A stretch of DNA of 64,000 nt from Ectobius pallidus (GCA_964059195.1 CAXKWD010000003.1:193278174-193342173), one strand, 5' to 3'; positions 30,829 through 42,369 are shown, counted from the first letter of the stretch. The notes: generated by a model from the letters alone, not told the origin. Program-made: numbers and translations.

Positions 30829-33800
30829 GGGTCATTCCATATCAAATCAACCAATAAAAATATAATTTTTAACCTTGAGGTTTTCAAAATGGCTCATATT
30901 CAGTGATTGTGTTCTGTTCATCACTATGACCAAAAGTACAAAGTTTTAATTTTTTTCGACCTTTCGTTTTGGAGTTATACGTTTTTGAAAAATTACATAA
31001 TGACAGTTTTTAGGAATGTTTTGATATATTAAAAAGCATGTAACTCAAAAACGGTTGGTCCTAGAAAGCTCAAATTTGTACCATTCTTTTTAGAATTACA
31101 AGGGCTTTAATTTGACATGTAACTTGACTGTATCACATCACTGTATATTTCTTCCAAAAACTCAAAAAGTTTTTTTTTATCAAAAACTTAAAATAGGAAT
31201 TTTTAATTTTTATGAAAAAAATATATTTTATTCTAAACCTCTTTAGTAAGTTGTGTACAAATTTTTATGATGGCATTTTTCTGGTTTCATACTAAAATTA
31301 ATTTTTATATGAATTGAGGCATATAGAAATTCTGGTAAATTCATTCATTGTTATTCTATTAAAAATTAATCATACTGTTGTAATTAAGCTTACTCTAATA
31401 CTAATTTACTTTTTTTACATTAGGGCCTATACCCTAAAAGTTTATTTGATAAAAGTTAGGTCTATATAATAGGATGATGATGGTCCATATGGTAAAATAA
31501 CAACTGGAACTAACAAGAGTTACTGAATCAGTGACATGTTTCTTTCCTCCTGTTGAAACTTGCAACCCCTCAGTCAGCAGTTCTTTCTCACTACAGTCAT
31601 TGTGTCATTTTTATAAATGCCTTTTAGCCTACCGTATTTAATTATTTTATGATATGAAACGTTAATTATAACTGTTCAATTAAGAATAAAACTGGCAAAA
31701 TAACTTTATATATGGGCCTGTAGATTTTTTTACCTAAACGTTGGTCTTGTGCAAGAATGGAATGTGAATTTGGTATTAGTAAGTATATGGCAAGGAAAGC
31801 AAAAGAACTTCTTGAAGAAAAGGGGATACTATCGACTCCTGACCCAAAACCTGGAAAAACGCTACCTCCCGAAACAGCTGTTTTGGTAAAGGAATTTTAT
31901 AATAATGATGAAGTGAGTAGGCAAATGTCTGGGGAAAAAAGATTATGTCTCCATGGGTAAGGATATCGAAGGAAAGCCAATCCATTTCAAAAAAGGTTGA
32001 TTTTTGGAAATTTGCGTGAAATTTACAAACTTTTCAAATCAAATTTAAAAATTGGCTTTTCGAAGTTTGCAGAACTGAGGCCCAAGAACTGCATTATTGC
32101 TGGTGCCACTGGCACTCAATCTGTATGTGTGTGTGCACTGCACACCAGAATACGAAGCTCATGTTTTCAGGAGGAAGATTAAATAAACTAACACTGCCTG
32201 GATCTGACAGTCCTCTAACGAGTTACAAGGAATGTATGGCTAATGTTATGTGCAATCCACCATTACAGGCATGCTTCCTAAATGAATGCGACTATTGTCC
32301 CACAATTGAGGACTTTAAGGAAGCTTTAACCGAGTGTTTCAAGGAGGAAATGATTGACAACATTACTTATAAACAGTGGATTACTGTAGACAGGTGTAAT
32401 TTCGAAACATTTAAAAAACCAGTTGATGAGTTCGTCAAGAATTTTGCAGTCAATTGAGTAATCTTAAAAAACATGATTTTATTGCAAAACAACAATCATT
32501 TTTCTTCTCTGAAACAAAATCCTCATTGGAAGAAAATGAAGCTGTAGTAACTTGTGATTTTGCCGAAAATTATTCATTTGTTCTACAAGATGAGGCTCAA
32601 GGGTTCATTGGAACAATTCTTTGGCTACTGTGCACTCTTTTGTAATATATTTCAAGGAAAGAAATCAAGAAACAGGAAAACAAGAGCTAGTTAACTGGAG
32701 CTTTGTATTTATATCAGATTGCCTAGCACACAATACTGTTCTTGTTCACGCTTTCCAGAAAAAATTAATGCTATATCTAAGAAATTATCTACCAAACTTG
32801 AAAAAGCTGTACTATTTTTCAGACGGTTCAGCTGCGCAATACAAAAATCGTAAGAATTTTCTGAACCTCTGCTATCACAAAGAGGACTTTGATGGACTTG
32901 AAGCTGAGTGGCATTTTTATGCTACATCACATGGAAAGGGAGTTTGTGATGGAGTAGGGGGTACAGTCAAAAGGCTTGCCGCCAAAGCCAGCCTCCAAAA
33001 TCCATTAGAAAATCAAATTTTAACACCTTTTCAGCTTTTTCAGTGGGGTGTGCAACATTTACCAACAATCACATTTTTCTACACAACCAATGAAGAGTAT
33101 TCTGATGAAGAAAAAGTTCTGAAATCAAGGGTTGAAGAAGCTGTGGCAATCTCGGGGACCCAGAAATTTCATGCCTTCATTCCTCTAGACCTAAATAGGG
33201 TAAAAACCAAAGTATACTCATTTTCTGATGATTCAGAAACACATAGAGTACAGATCAGCCCTGGTGATGAAGACATTCCATTTGAAGATGTTGTGGGTTT
33301 TGTTGCTTGTGCTTATGATAAAGAGTGGTGGTTGGTGCATGTTGACTCAAAAGATGATGTTGAAAAGAAAATTCATGTTTCCTTTCTTCATCCAAAAGGA
33401 CCTTCACCATCATTCACATATCCTAGGAGAAAAGATACCCTAGCAGTGCCAATGAACTATGTTTTGTGCAAACTAAATCCAACCACAGCAACATGTAGAA
33501 CTTACCACGTTCCAGCGGAGGAGATGGCCAAAGCGACACAAGTTTTGGCAAAGAAGAAAAACCACCTCTACTGATTTAGAGTGTAATGAAAATTGTTCCA
33601 TGATTTAAAGTAAGTTTAACTGTCTTTTAATAAAATAGGTAAGATATCAATTTTCATCAGGAGGAAAGAAACGTGTCACTGATTCAGTAAGGCCTGTTGG
33701 TTCCAGTTGTTATTTTACCATATGGACCATCACCATCCTATTATATAGACCTAACTTTTTTCAAACAAACTTTCAGGGTACAGGCCCTAATGTAAAAAAG

Positions 33801-34372
33801 TAAATTAGTATTAGAGTAAGTTTATTTACAACAGTATGATTAATTTTTAATAGAATAACAATGAATGAATTGACCAGAATTTCTATATGCCTCAATTCAT
33901 ATAAAAATTAATTTTAGTATGAAACCAGAAAAATGCCATCATGAAAATTTGTACACAACTTACTAAAGAGGTTTAGAATAAAATATATATTTTTTCATAA
34001 AAATTAAAAATTCCGATTTTAAGTTTTTGATAAAAAAAAACTTTTTGAGTTTTTGGAAGAAATATACAGTGATGTGATACCGTCAAGTTACATGTCAAAT
34101 TAAAGCCCTTGTAATTCTAAAAAGAATGGTACAAATTTGAGCTTTCTAGGACCAACCGTTTTTGAGTTACATGCTTTTTAATATATCAAAACGTTCCTAA
34201 AAACTGTCATTATGTAATTTTTCAAAAATTTTTATCTCAAAAACTATAAGTCCAAAAAAGGTAAAAATCTACATTTTGTACCTACTCAGCTAATACTACC
34301 TCATATTAAAAAATCGTAACAATCTGATGACGTGATGTTTGGACCATTGGTTGATTTGGTGTGGAATGACCC
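30829..34372 (+). mobile_element. DNA transposon, 4 bp TSD, long inverted arms (Sola-like?)
   Basis: The termini are GGGTCATTCCATATCAAATC and, reverse-complemented, GGGTCATTCCACACCAAATC. TTTA flanks both (30825-30828 and 34373-34376). Inner inverted arms run about 31000-31550 and 33652-34230, for example TGAATCAGTGACA(T/C)GTTTCT on both. Between the arms lies a decayed transposase-like gene (31757-33574). The 4 bp duplication is compatible with the Sola superfamily, but I cannot confirm that without a search. It is nested in the mariner 28875-34786. Confidence 0.88.
31757..33574 (+). pseudogene. Putative transposase, broken by several frameshifts
   Basis: Successive frames carry one protein: MECEFGISKYMARKAKEL, then IFGNLREIYKLFKSNLKIG, CMANVMCNPPLQACFLNECD with TYKQWITVDRCNFET, KKHDFIAKQQ with CDFAENYSFVLQDEAQG, and from 32621 an open 317-codon frame with FSDGSAAQYKNRKNFLNLC and TSHGKGVCDGVGGTVKRLA. 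Frame changes occur near 31960, 32125, 32455 and 32610. Conserved acidic positions in DFAENYS, FSDGxAxQYKN and GKGxCDGVGG look like a DDE/D-type active site. I recognise the family as widespread unnamed insect and cnidarian transposon proteins; the superfamily is uncertain. Confidence 0.8.
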
Positions 34373-34788
34373 TTTAGTGGACCAAACAAATGGATATCAG
34401 AGGGTGCTAAATCGCAACTTCAACAGGCCGGCCAGAACGGTGTTTGTCAGTCACTGATTCTTGATCACTTTTGAACTGTTCTACCCACGGTTCATACAAC
34501 TTTCACCATACACTTGAGTCCTTCTAGAGTATATATTAGCTAGTTTTTCACCTTCAGCAATCAAAAAACGAATCACAGAACATTGCTCAACCAATGTGGA
34601 ATTTTCAAGAAGACCCAACATAATTAAACTTAATTTTGAGGTTATAAACAGAGCAATGTTGATCCATCAGCTGATTAGAACTCATCCCAATGATGCCAAC
34701 TTAAAATCCTAAATTTATCAAACTTGTACTACCAACCGTCTTTTCCCCCAGACCAATTTGTCTCTTTAATTATTGAATGACCCTCGTA

Positions 34789-35203
34789 CGAAAACGTATA
34801 CTGTGATTATATTATTTATCAAAAGATCTTGAAACAAATATATTTCACAAAACTGTAAATTACAAATACTTGTCAAAATAATGTTGTATAACAATAAATA
34901 TGTCAATATGACGGTGGTCAATGCTATGCGGCCCTGTGCTCACATGTCAACCAGCGATGGGATCCTAATGAACTCGACCAATGCCAGATTAAGTAGAATA
35001 CACTGATCTCCCTAGAAAAGAGGCCCGCACAGATTGTCAGGCAGACAGACATCGTTTCGAAATCATCTTTTTTCTTCTTTCTTCTGGGCATCATGAGACA
35101 TGTTATTCCTGTGTTATATCAGTTGTGATTTTTTGCACAATCACTATTACTTTCTTTATACTACTTATATATGTTAAAAAATAAAAATTGATTTAATTAC
35201 ATG
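34789..35203. other. XPO7 intron, nothing recognised
   Basis: AT-rich spacer between the mariner and the SINE. Nothing is supported. Confidence 0.45.
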
Positions 35204-35527
35204 CGACCGCCTGCATGGTCTTGTGTTAGCGTTGCTGGCTACAGATCCGCAAGTCTGGGTTCGATCCCCGGTACCTCGGGTTTTTCTGAGGTAGGGAGGT
35301 CTGGAACGGGGTGCACTCAGCCTCGTGATGCAAACTGAGGGGCTACTTGATTGAGAAGTAGCGGCTCTGGTCACAGAAACCAAAATTAACGGCCATGGGT
35401 GTCGGCATGCTGACCACATGCCCCCTCCCCCAAATCCTGTCATCTGCCTATGGTAGATGACGCAGCGGGCGGGTGGTAGGCCAAGTCCCTTCAGAGATGT
35501 AGCACCACGGAGTTTAGTTTTAGTTCA
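35204..35527 (+). mobile_element. tRNA-derived SINE, copy B, full length with TSD
   Basis: It starts CGACCGCCTGCATGGTCTTG. The A-box region is TTAGCGTTGCTGGCTAC and the B box GGGTTCGATCCCCGGTACC. A non-tRNA body follows (TTTTTCTGAGGTAGGGAGGT, then GGCCATGGGTGTCGGCATGC), ending with CCCTTCAGAGATGTAGC and TTTAGTTTTAG. TAATTACATG flanks both sides (35194-35203 and 35528-35537). The minus-strand open frame across it is not a gene. The copy at 18885-19062 is the same family. Confidence 0.88.
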
Positions 35528-35537
35528 TAATTACATG

Positions 35538-36748
35538 TAGTTCTTTCAGATGAAGCAATAAAAGATTGTATATCTTGAGGGATATCCAAAGTTACAGGTT
35601 TGAAATTTCTGTATACAGTATAATAATCTATGCTTTGAAAACACTCTGCCAGTATGATCGGAAAATGGTTGCTTTAAGTTTGTAAGTGATTCACTTGTAA
35701 TTCATCCGTGGCGCTAAATAAGACTTACTACATTTTGCTTCACTTACATTTTGGTACAACATCTTTCAAGGACAGTTGTCCCTATGATCAGCCCAACTGA
35801 TAAATCTTGCTTGTGGAACACCGATTGTAAACCTGGTGATGGTTTGACAATTTTTTTTTTTTTTTTTTTTTTTTTTTATCAAGTTTTTCTCTTATAATAT
35901 ATGAAAATTCACCATTCTTCAGACTACTCCCTTACATAAATCTTCTGTCAAATTTCCAGATCAGTTTATTTTTTCACTGATCTTAACTATTTTGGTTCTG
36001 TATAGATTACATTATGAATATTGTCCTAAGAAAGGGGTGCCATAGCTGATTTCTCAGTCTGATTGTATTTAGATCTGATGCCCCACGATCTGAGGTCCAG
36101 TTTTTTGCCTCTATTTTTAAGACCATTAAATTGGATTGTGTAACATTGATGGCTCCCATAGCATACAGTTTCATCTTACATTATCCATGCATTCAACAGA
36201 ACAGGAATGTTTCTAATTTTCTATCCAAATAAATGAAATCAGCCAACAAGTGTCATTCTGTCCATGTATGACCCAGATGACATAAAACATTAACCAAGAA
36301 GATAAACTGAAATATTAGAATCAAGAAGATTAACAGATGCTAACACAGACTTGAAATTTACAAGAATTCTATCTATAACCATTAATACAACCAGCATAAT
36401 TGTTGAGTTGCTCTGGAAATTATGAGAAAGATGGGCAGAAAATGTAGTCAGAGTGTGCATATCAACCACCATGTCGATTATAGTAGCCATCGATTTTCGT
36501 TCTGGACAAACAGGTGATAGTATATTGAATCTCTTGTGTACAGCGAGAAATAACTGTATAGAAGTGCTTAGACATAATTATGTTCTTTAAATCTAGCATC
36601 AGTATAAGTTCCATTATATTTTTATCATATTTATTCACCCATGTTTGTTTCACTTATTGGTTCCTTGTAAAATCCATCATTATGATTTGTGGTGTGCAGT
36701 TAGTTTGTTGTATGCTTGGTTGAAAATGATTTTATATCTTGCTTCCAG
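35538..36748 (-). repeat. Intron with poly(T) run and decayed Penelope-like trace
   Basis: A run of 29 or so T residues lies at about 35850-35878. On the minus strand at 35890-36110 a broken peptide (NQTEKSAMAPLS, later LRSVKK and QKIYV) resembles the C-terminal part of Penelope-like GIY-YIG nucleases seen elsewhere in the window, with many stops. The remainder to 36748 is unassigned intron ending in the acceptor TTCCAG. Confidence 0.4.
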
Positions 36749-36854
36749 GTCGGTTAACATGGCTGGTGTATATAATTGGGTCTGCTATTGGTGGTCGTGT
36801 GTCCTTTAACAGTAATGATGAGCATGATGCAATGGATGGGGAGCTTGTGTGTAG
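36749..36854 (+). CDS. XPO7: Exportin-7 exon 4 of 8 in window
   Basis: A 106-base exon that completes the glycine codon from exon 3 and reads [19 protein letters not shown] through [12 protein letters not shown], ending in two bases of an arginine codon (phase 2). It is a strongly conserved exportin-7 segment. The acceptor is TTCCAG and the donor GTAAGT. The preceding intron is 13.0 kb and contains the mariner/LINE/transposon nest. This exon is too short to stand out as a long ORF and was found by matching splice phases. Confidence 0.95.
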
Positions 36855-37578
36855 GTAAGTAATGTTGCTATATGATCTTCCATTCAGGGAACTACTGCAC
36901 CTCTGAATCATGTTCATTTCCTTTCCTAATATAGCTTTATAAAAATGATCAACCACTGGAATCACTTGAGGAGCTTCACTTAATGTTGGCAAATCACTTC
37001 TCTTTGTTGAAACCCTATAATGCTTTGTGTACGGTATTACATTATAATTTCCGTAGCCGCTTAGTTTTAATTTCTTTTACATTCTTTCCTTTTTTCTTTC
37101 TTTCTCTCTTTCTCCAAAGCACCAATAATTTTTTATCTGTTTTCCAAATCATTTGCACTGTTGAATTCATTAAACCAAATTCATATAGCTTTTTTTTATT
37201 TATTAATTTTTTAAATTTATTATTATTATTATTATTTATTTTTATTTTTTATTATAAACTACTCTTGATTTTGGTCCATTGTGAATGTAATTGCTGATTG
37301 AAAACTGAAGTTCTGAAGAAACAGTTCTGCCTGACCGTTTAACCCCTGGCCGCTAACTTGACCTTGTATGTTATTGTGGGTAACGGATAATTGACAAAAG
37401 AAAAGCATGAGCGCATGGATGCCGGCATTCCAAGTCCTTGACCTGAATGGTAGGGTTTGGATGTATACAAAAGAAACAATTGATTCTCTTGAAAAATAAT
37501 TTAAACCATTGTCAATGTTGTATTGATGCATTTCTTAGAAATTGAAATGGGAAAAATTGCATTCAGATTTAAGACTAA
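36855..37578. other. XPO7 intron, pyrimidine-rich and ATT tracts
   Basis: At about 37070-37120 there is a CT-rich tract, and at 37190-37256 an A/T simple tract including (ATT)n. The hydrophobic 104-codon open frame here is composition-driven. Nothing else is recognised. Confidence 0.5.
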
Positions 37579-38548
37579 TGGCCCATTCAGATAGAAAATT
37601 AACCGTAAACGTAAGCACGTAAACGTAAACGCACACGTTAGCATGGCATTGAGCATTCGCAATGAAAACTTAAAAACGTAGGTAACAACCAATCACAAAC
37701 GAGAATGTGAACAGCTGATAAAATGGCCGCAGCAGACGAAAATACTTTCATGTTTCTATTAAACATGCACTCATTCATTCATTTTTATTGTCATTAGATC
37801 AACATATACAGTTGTAATAGACATTTTCCAAAGAATATACAAAACTATTTATATAATAAAAATAATACTATGAAATTAGAGCCTTATATCATTCATGTCA
37901 TACTCGTCAATACTGTAAAAACATTTAGTTTTTAACCAATTTTTATAAATATTTTAAAACGATTAAGTGTAGCAGTTCTAGCACTAAGTGGCAGCTTATT
38001 AAAAAGCTTAGCACTTAAATAATTAAAACTGTTTTGGGTTTTACTTAACCTAGCAAAATTTATATTTATATGATCCCTATCCCTAGTATCATGGTCACGA
38101 TGATCATGGAAATCCAGTGTGTAGGCCATTAAAAATTTACATCAAACAACCGTATGCAGACATATAAAAATTAACAGAATATTATATGTGCTGTATTTAC
38201 TACTGTAGTTAATTTCTTGGGGAACTATTGTTCATATATTTTCCTTCAATGCCGCATCTTTATATAATGGATGCCATTTATCATAATGACGGGTTTCTCA
38301 TTTATAGACGCCATGTCTTGGCTACTTCCACTTCCGTCTCCTGTTCTGTTCTCTGATTGGTTGTATCGTTATTTTTCGCATAAACATAACGCAGAAGCTT
38401 GGTGTTTGCAAGCTTCTACGTTACGTTTAATTTTACGTTTAAGTTTCACGTTTACGTGATGCATTGTGAATGGTCACATTGAAAAACATGGCCGCAAGCT
38501 TCTATGTTTACGTTACGTTTACGGTTAATTTTCTATCTGAATGGGCCA
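37579..38548. mobile_element. PIF/Harbinger-type MITE with LINE 3' end inside
   Basis: The termini TGGCCCATTCAGATAGAAAA and, reverse-complemented, TGGCCCATTCAGATAGAAAA are identical for over 30 bp, extending into TTAACCGTAAACG. TAA occurs on both sides (37576-37578 and 38549-38551). A 3 bp TAA duplication fits PIF/Harbinger. Subterminal blocks are rich in ACGTAAAC repeats in inverted orientation. A LINE 3' end lies inside at about 37770-38150. Confidence 0.85.
37770..38150 (-). pseudogene. CR1/Jockey-like LINE 3' end
   Basis: The minus-strand frame encodes NINFARLSKTQNSFNYLSA and KLFNKLPLSARTATLNRFK, ending IFIKIG before a stop. The phrase with NxLP and a terminal FKxxL-type helix is the common C-terminus of CR1- and Jockey-group ORF2 proteins. 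About 0.2 kb of 3' UTR follows. The element is severely 5'-truncated and sits inside the Harbinger MITE. Confidence 0.7.
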
Positions 38549-38551
38549 TAA

Positions 38552-38889
38552 GAGTGATGTTGTACTGAGGTAGATACATTTGTGTCATATTAAGCAAGGG
38601 AGAAAAGAATGTATCTTATGAGGAATTTAGTACTACTTAATATTTCATGTAGTAGACTAGATGTCACACAAACCAAGGTCCTGTAACGGAGTTCTACTGT
38701 ATGTAGAAAAATTAGCCATTAAATTATGCTGGACCCACTGTGATTGTATTTTATGAAAATAGTATATGTAATAAACTACATGAACTTGGTAAATGAATAA
38801 TGATACTTAAGGTACAGTATTCTTAAACAGTACAAGCCTGTAACCTAGGTTATATGCAATTAACATTCAATGAGAAATTAAGTTACAAA
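38552..38889. other. XPO7 intron; Penelope-type 3' flank sequence
   Basis: Near 38815-38890 the sequence around GTAACCTAGGTTATATGCAA and TTCAATGAGAAATTAAG resembles segments found beside Penelope-like ends at 50600, 55890 and 61720. The rest is unassigned. Confidence 0.35.
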
Positions 38890-39065
38890 ATAAATTTTAT
38901 AATTCTCATGATTTCAGACTTCGGAATTTCATAGGAAGGTAGTGTACCACCATATATCGATTTAAAATAATCGTCAGCAACATTTTTATCATCTAAACAA
39001 ACATTCCCCATAGTCATACTAATGGTCATTCTACTTTTGATATAATTCCAAAACTGTTTAGGATT
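38890..39065 (-). pseudogene. LINE ORF2 fragment before the RT domain
   Basis: Minus-strand translation gives NPKQFWNYIKSRMTISMTMG followed by VADDYFKSIYGG and KSEIMRIIKFIL then a stop. The PKxFWxYIxxR motif marks the linker between endonuclease and RT in Jockey/CR1-type LINEs. Only about 60 codons remain. Confidence 0.7.
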
Positions 39066-39662
39066 ATAATTTTATAATATTGAGCTGGGTTTAGCACTAT
39101 ACTTCACTTGTTTTATAAATACCTGAACTAGTTTCGAAGACCCTCGTCATTCATAGTCATCAGGTTAACACCAACTGCCGGCTGGGCGTTTTTGTTGCCC
39201 TCTGGTGGAAGTGTGTCGCATTTGGCGATGAGATCCTCGTCCGATGGGATGTCAAAGTTCATAAGGTATCCTTTGTGTTTGTGGATGAATATCCTTTCCC
39301 ACACTGAGAGTTCCTTGTGACCTTCGACACATTTTATCAGTTTTGGATCCCGATCGATGTCATGTCCCTCATTCCAAAAATGGGCCGCTACTGCAGATTT
39401 GTCCGTATTTGCGTATTTTAAATGTCTCATGTGTTCCTTTGCCCTAATCTCCAATTTTCTCTTAGTCTTACCCACATATACTTTCTCACAGTTTGCACAA
39501 TTTATTCTATATATTCCTGATTTTGGGTTCTGATGGCTATGCTCTAAATTGGTGGAATTTAGTAATTTTTTTAAGGAAAATCTATTTACTGGGTGTGGCT
39601 GTGGTTATACTATATTTGCTGAACGCTTTTTTGAATTTCCTGTCTGCCCAAGGGTAAATTTC
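39066..39662 (-). pseudogene. Penelope-like element, inverted 3' partial copy
   Basis: On the minus strand GIYRINCANCEKVYVGKTKR-like sequence leads into KLEIRAKEHMRHLKYANTDK, SAVAAHFWNEGHDIDRDPK and LSVWERIFIHKHKGYLMNFD, a GIY-YIG endonuclease. The ORF is intact from 39475 to 39128. The whole segment is an inverted, nearly identical copy of 40200-40795. It meets the plus-strand copy head to head near 39662, a layout repeated at other Penelope insertions here. Confidence 0.9.
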
Positions 39663-40795
39663 ATCAACAAAGATCAGGCCTAGCTATGGGCAACCCGCTT
39701 TCTCCATTCCTAGCAGATCTTTACATGGGTCAGCACATATTACTACTGCCTTCCCTGTAATGTTCAAAACTTGGCACAGGTACGTGGACGATGTGTTCGC
39801 CATAACCAACAAGAAATTAGTTCAACACACATTGAGACTGTTAAATTTGCAAGATGGTTCACTAAAGTTTACATTAGAAGAGGAAAGAGATCATTGTTTA
39901 CCGTTTTAGACCTGAAGATAATAAAACAAGACAATAAATTAGAATTTGGAATTTACAGAAAACCCACACACAGATTGCTACATCAAGGCCCACAGCATAA
40001 GTCCACTCACACACAAACATGCAGTGATAAATTCACTAGCACACAGGATAGTGAATATTCCTCTCAGTAAATCAGAGTATGACCTGGAGTATAAAACCAT
40101 CGTATCCACAGCCGAAAACAATGGTTTCAATAGAGAATTGGTGGATAAGAAAATAAAAAATTGCCAAAAGAAAAAACTTACTACAGATATAACCACACTA
40201 GAACCAATAGAAGTAAATAAGAAATACAGAAAGATAACTTTTCACCCTTGGGCAGACAGGAAATTCAAAAAAGCGTTCAGCAAATATGGTATAACCACAG
40301 CCACACCCAGTAAATAGATTTTCCTTAAAAAAATTACTAAATTCCACCAATTTAGAGCATAGCCATCAGAACCCAAAATCAGGAATATATAGAATAAATT
40401 GTGCAAACTGTGAGAAAGTATATGTGGGTAAGACTAAGAGAAAATTGGAGATTAGGGCAAAGGAACACATGAGACATTTAAAATACGCAAATATGGACAA
40501 ATCTGCAGTAGTAGCCCATTTTTTAAATGAGGGACATGACATCGATCGGGATCCAAAACTGATAAAATGTGTCGAAGGTCACAAGGAACTCTCAGTGTGG
40601 GAAAGGATATTCATCCACAAACACAAAGGATACCTTATGAACTTTGACATCCCATCGGACGAGGATCTCATTGCCAAATGCGACACACTTCCACCAGAGG
40701 GCAACAAAAACGCCCAACTGGCAGTTGGTTCAGGTATTTATAAAACAAGTGAAGTATAGTGCTAAACCCAACTCAATATTTTAAAATTATAATAT
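39663..40795 (+). pseudogene. Penelope-like element, RT 3' half plus GIY-YIG
   Basis: The plus strand begins within RT at FHQQRSGLAMGNPLSPFLA, followed by RYVDDVFAITNKKLVQHTL, the catalytic box. The thumb region follows after frame changes near 39780 and 39910, and then the linker with KYRKITFHPWADRKFKKAF. The GIY-YIG nuclease follows from about 40380 (SGIYRINCANCEKVYVG) to 40760. The RT is 5'-truncated and frameshifted, but the nuclease frame is open. The ends carry GGGTTTAGCACTATACTTCA in inverted orientation on both outer sides. Confidence 0.88.
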
Positions 40796-40900
40796 AGCTT
40801 CACTGTGTAAACTTCCATACAATGGTTAATGTTTAGGATTAATTTTTATCTGTTCTTCAGTATTTCTAACAAAGGTTTTGTATGATTTGTTAATCATACC
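40796..40900. other. Short intron spacer
   Basis: Spacer between the Penelope-like element and the hAT element. It ends with the 8 bp ATCATACC that is repeated with one mismatch after the hAT element. Confidence 0.4.
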
Positions 40901-41548
40901 CAGAGATGCCAACTGCTACGGATTTTCTGTAGTTTCTACGACTTTCTTGAATTTGCTACGGCATTACGGAAATTGTACTGAATATTACGGATTTTACGAA
41001 TCCCAATATCTATTTTTAAAATGTTTCGTTTCTCCTGCAAACATAACAAAAATTAATTTGTCAGCAGAGATGCCAACTGTTACCATGAGAAATAGTTTGT
41101 AAAAGAAAACACCCGTTGTGTTGGCGACATTGGACAATACAATCTTTGATGTTAGTGTATGTTAACCAAAGATGTTATATCGTACAGTTATAAGTTAATT
41201 GTAGTTATAACACCTTTGGTGTTAACATATTTCCTCTTTTTTATTATCACTGTAATGCCGCTGATGACTGCCGACGCCGGTGCTTGCTAGAAGTTTTATT
41301 GAGTGTTGCAGTGCAAGTAGAATATTGAGGAAAAATGTCCTGTAAACGTAAAACCAGTAACGAGTCTGATGGACAAAAATGAGCTGCGGCAAAGCAGCAG
41401 TATGGAAAGCAGTATACGGAAGAGTTTCCTTGCCTCGGACCTTCAGAATTTCACAGAATCACGTATTTTGTGAAACCTGTAATTGTGATTTTTCGGTTAA
41501 ATATGGACTCACACTACTTATAACCACCTTTCAAAGTTGGCATCTCTG
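40901..41548 (+). mobile_element. hAT-type element with BED-like finger remnant
   Basis: The termini are CAGAGATGCCAACTGCTACG and, reverse-complemented, CAGAGATGCCAACTTTGAAA. The flanks are ATCATACC and ATCAAACC (7 of 8 matching). A second internal CAGAGATGCCAACTG lies at about 41065, suggesting a nested or duplicated end. At about 41336-41520 a broken frame begins MSCKRKTSNESDGQK and continues KQYTEEFPCLGPS, then in a shifted frame a CxxC-containing TCNCDFSVKYG. This is the N-terminal zinc-finger part of a hAT-type transposase. The catalytic domain is absent. Confidence 0.75.
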
Positions 41549-41983
41549 ATCAAACCATTAGTCACTTTCCTCAAATCAATATACCTTTGCTTATTCACTA
41601 TAGAGTATTTAATTCTTTTGCAAAAGTTTTGCTTATATTTTAATTTGATGATAATATCTTCAGAAACCAATGAGGATACAATTTGTTTTTGTGAATACTT
41701 TTAAATGGTATGGTTTTTATCAAACATTTTATTAATATTTTCATAAGAACAGGTTAGACCTATATCAACATTATCTGAGAGTGAAAGAATTTTCCAATCG
41801 ACATCCTTTAGTTTGGTATACATAGCATATAATTAGTTTCCTTGGAATAATAAATTAAACATGGTGTATGATAGAAAAACTTTTTGGTTTGTTTATAGGG
41901 TCACATTTAGCTTGAAAGATGGGTGATGTTTGTCTTAATCAATTAAATGATATACTATAGCATAGGATTTGTTGCGTTTTCAG
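41549..41983. other. XPO7 intron, nothing recognised
   Basis: AT-rich intron up to the acceptor GTTTTCAG of the exon at 41984. No feature is supported. Confidence 0.5.
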
Positions 41984-42101
41984 GGTGCTTCAGCTGATGA
42001 ACTTGACTGATTCCAGACTAGCTCAAGGAGGTTGTGAGAAGCTCGAGCTTGCTATGCTCAGCTTCTTTGAGCAGTTCAGGAAAATTTACGTTGGAGATCA
42101 G
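41984..42101 (+). CDS. XPO7: Exportin-7 exon 5 of 8 in window
   Basis: A 118-base exon. Its first base completes the arginine codon from exon 4 and it continues [20 protein letters not shown], then [19 protein letters not shown], ending at phase 0 before GTACTA. Conservation with exportin-7 is nearly complete. The preceding intron is 5.1 kb with the Harbinger, Penelope and hAT insertions. Confidence 0.96.
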
Positions 42102-42327
42102 GTACTATCATTTATCAAGAAAAATTTGAAAAGAGCCATGTGTGATGAAATTATTTCCATTATTTTTTTTTTACCTAAGCGGACCTAAAATTATCTCTAT
42201 ACATATTCATATTCAAAATTTTCTTTTGATGTCTGTTCATTCTTGGAACCTTTTATAGCTATCAAATCAACTCTTATACCTGCTATACCATAAAAATCCA
42301 CTTAATTTTTTTAAAATTTGTTTAATG

Positions 42328-42330
<3 letters not shown>

Positions 42331-42362
<32 letters not shown>

Positions 42363-42369
42363 ATAGTTG

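Larger units (their letters stand above)
28875..34786 (-). mobile_element. mariner element, 5.9 kb with two nested insertions
   Basis: The termini are CGAGGGTCATTCAATAATTA and, reverse-complemented, CGAGGGTCATTCAATAATTA, with the TA duplication at 28873-28874 and 34787-34788. Removing the LINE at 28935-30633 and the transposon at 30829-34372 leaves about 0.65 kb. Minus-strand remnants of mariner transposase are split by these insertions: FKSDQESVTDKHRSGRPVE near 34425-34480, then DLAPSDIHLFGP and KEALRGKKFHDNEDVKKVRG with INVDGDYVEK near 30660-30830. The middle of the transposase is deleted, so it was already non-autonomous. Confidence 0.92.
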
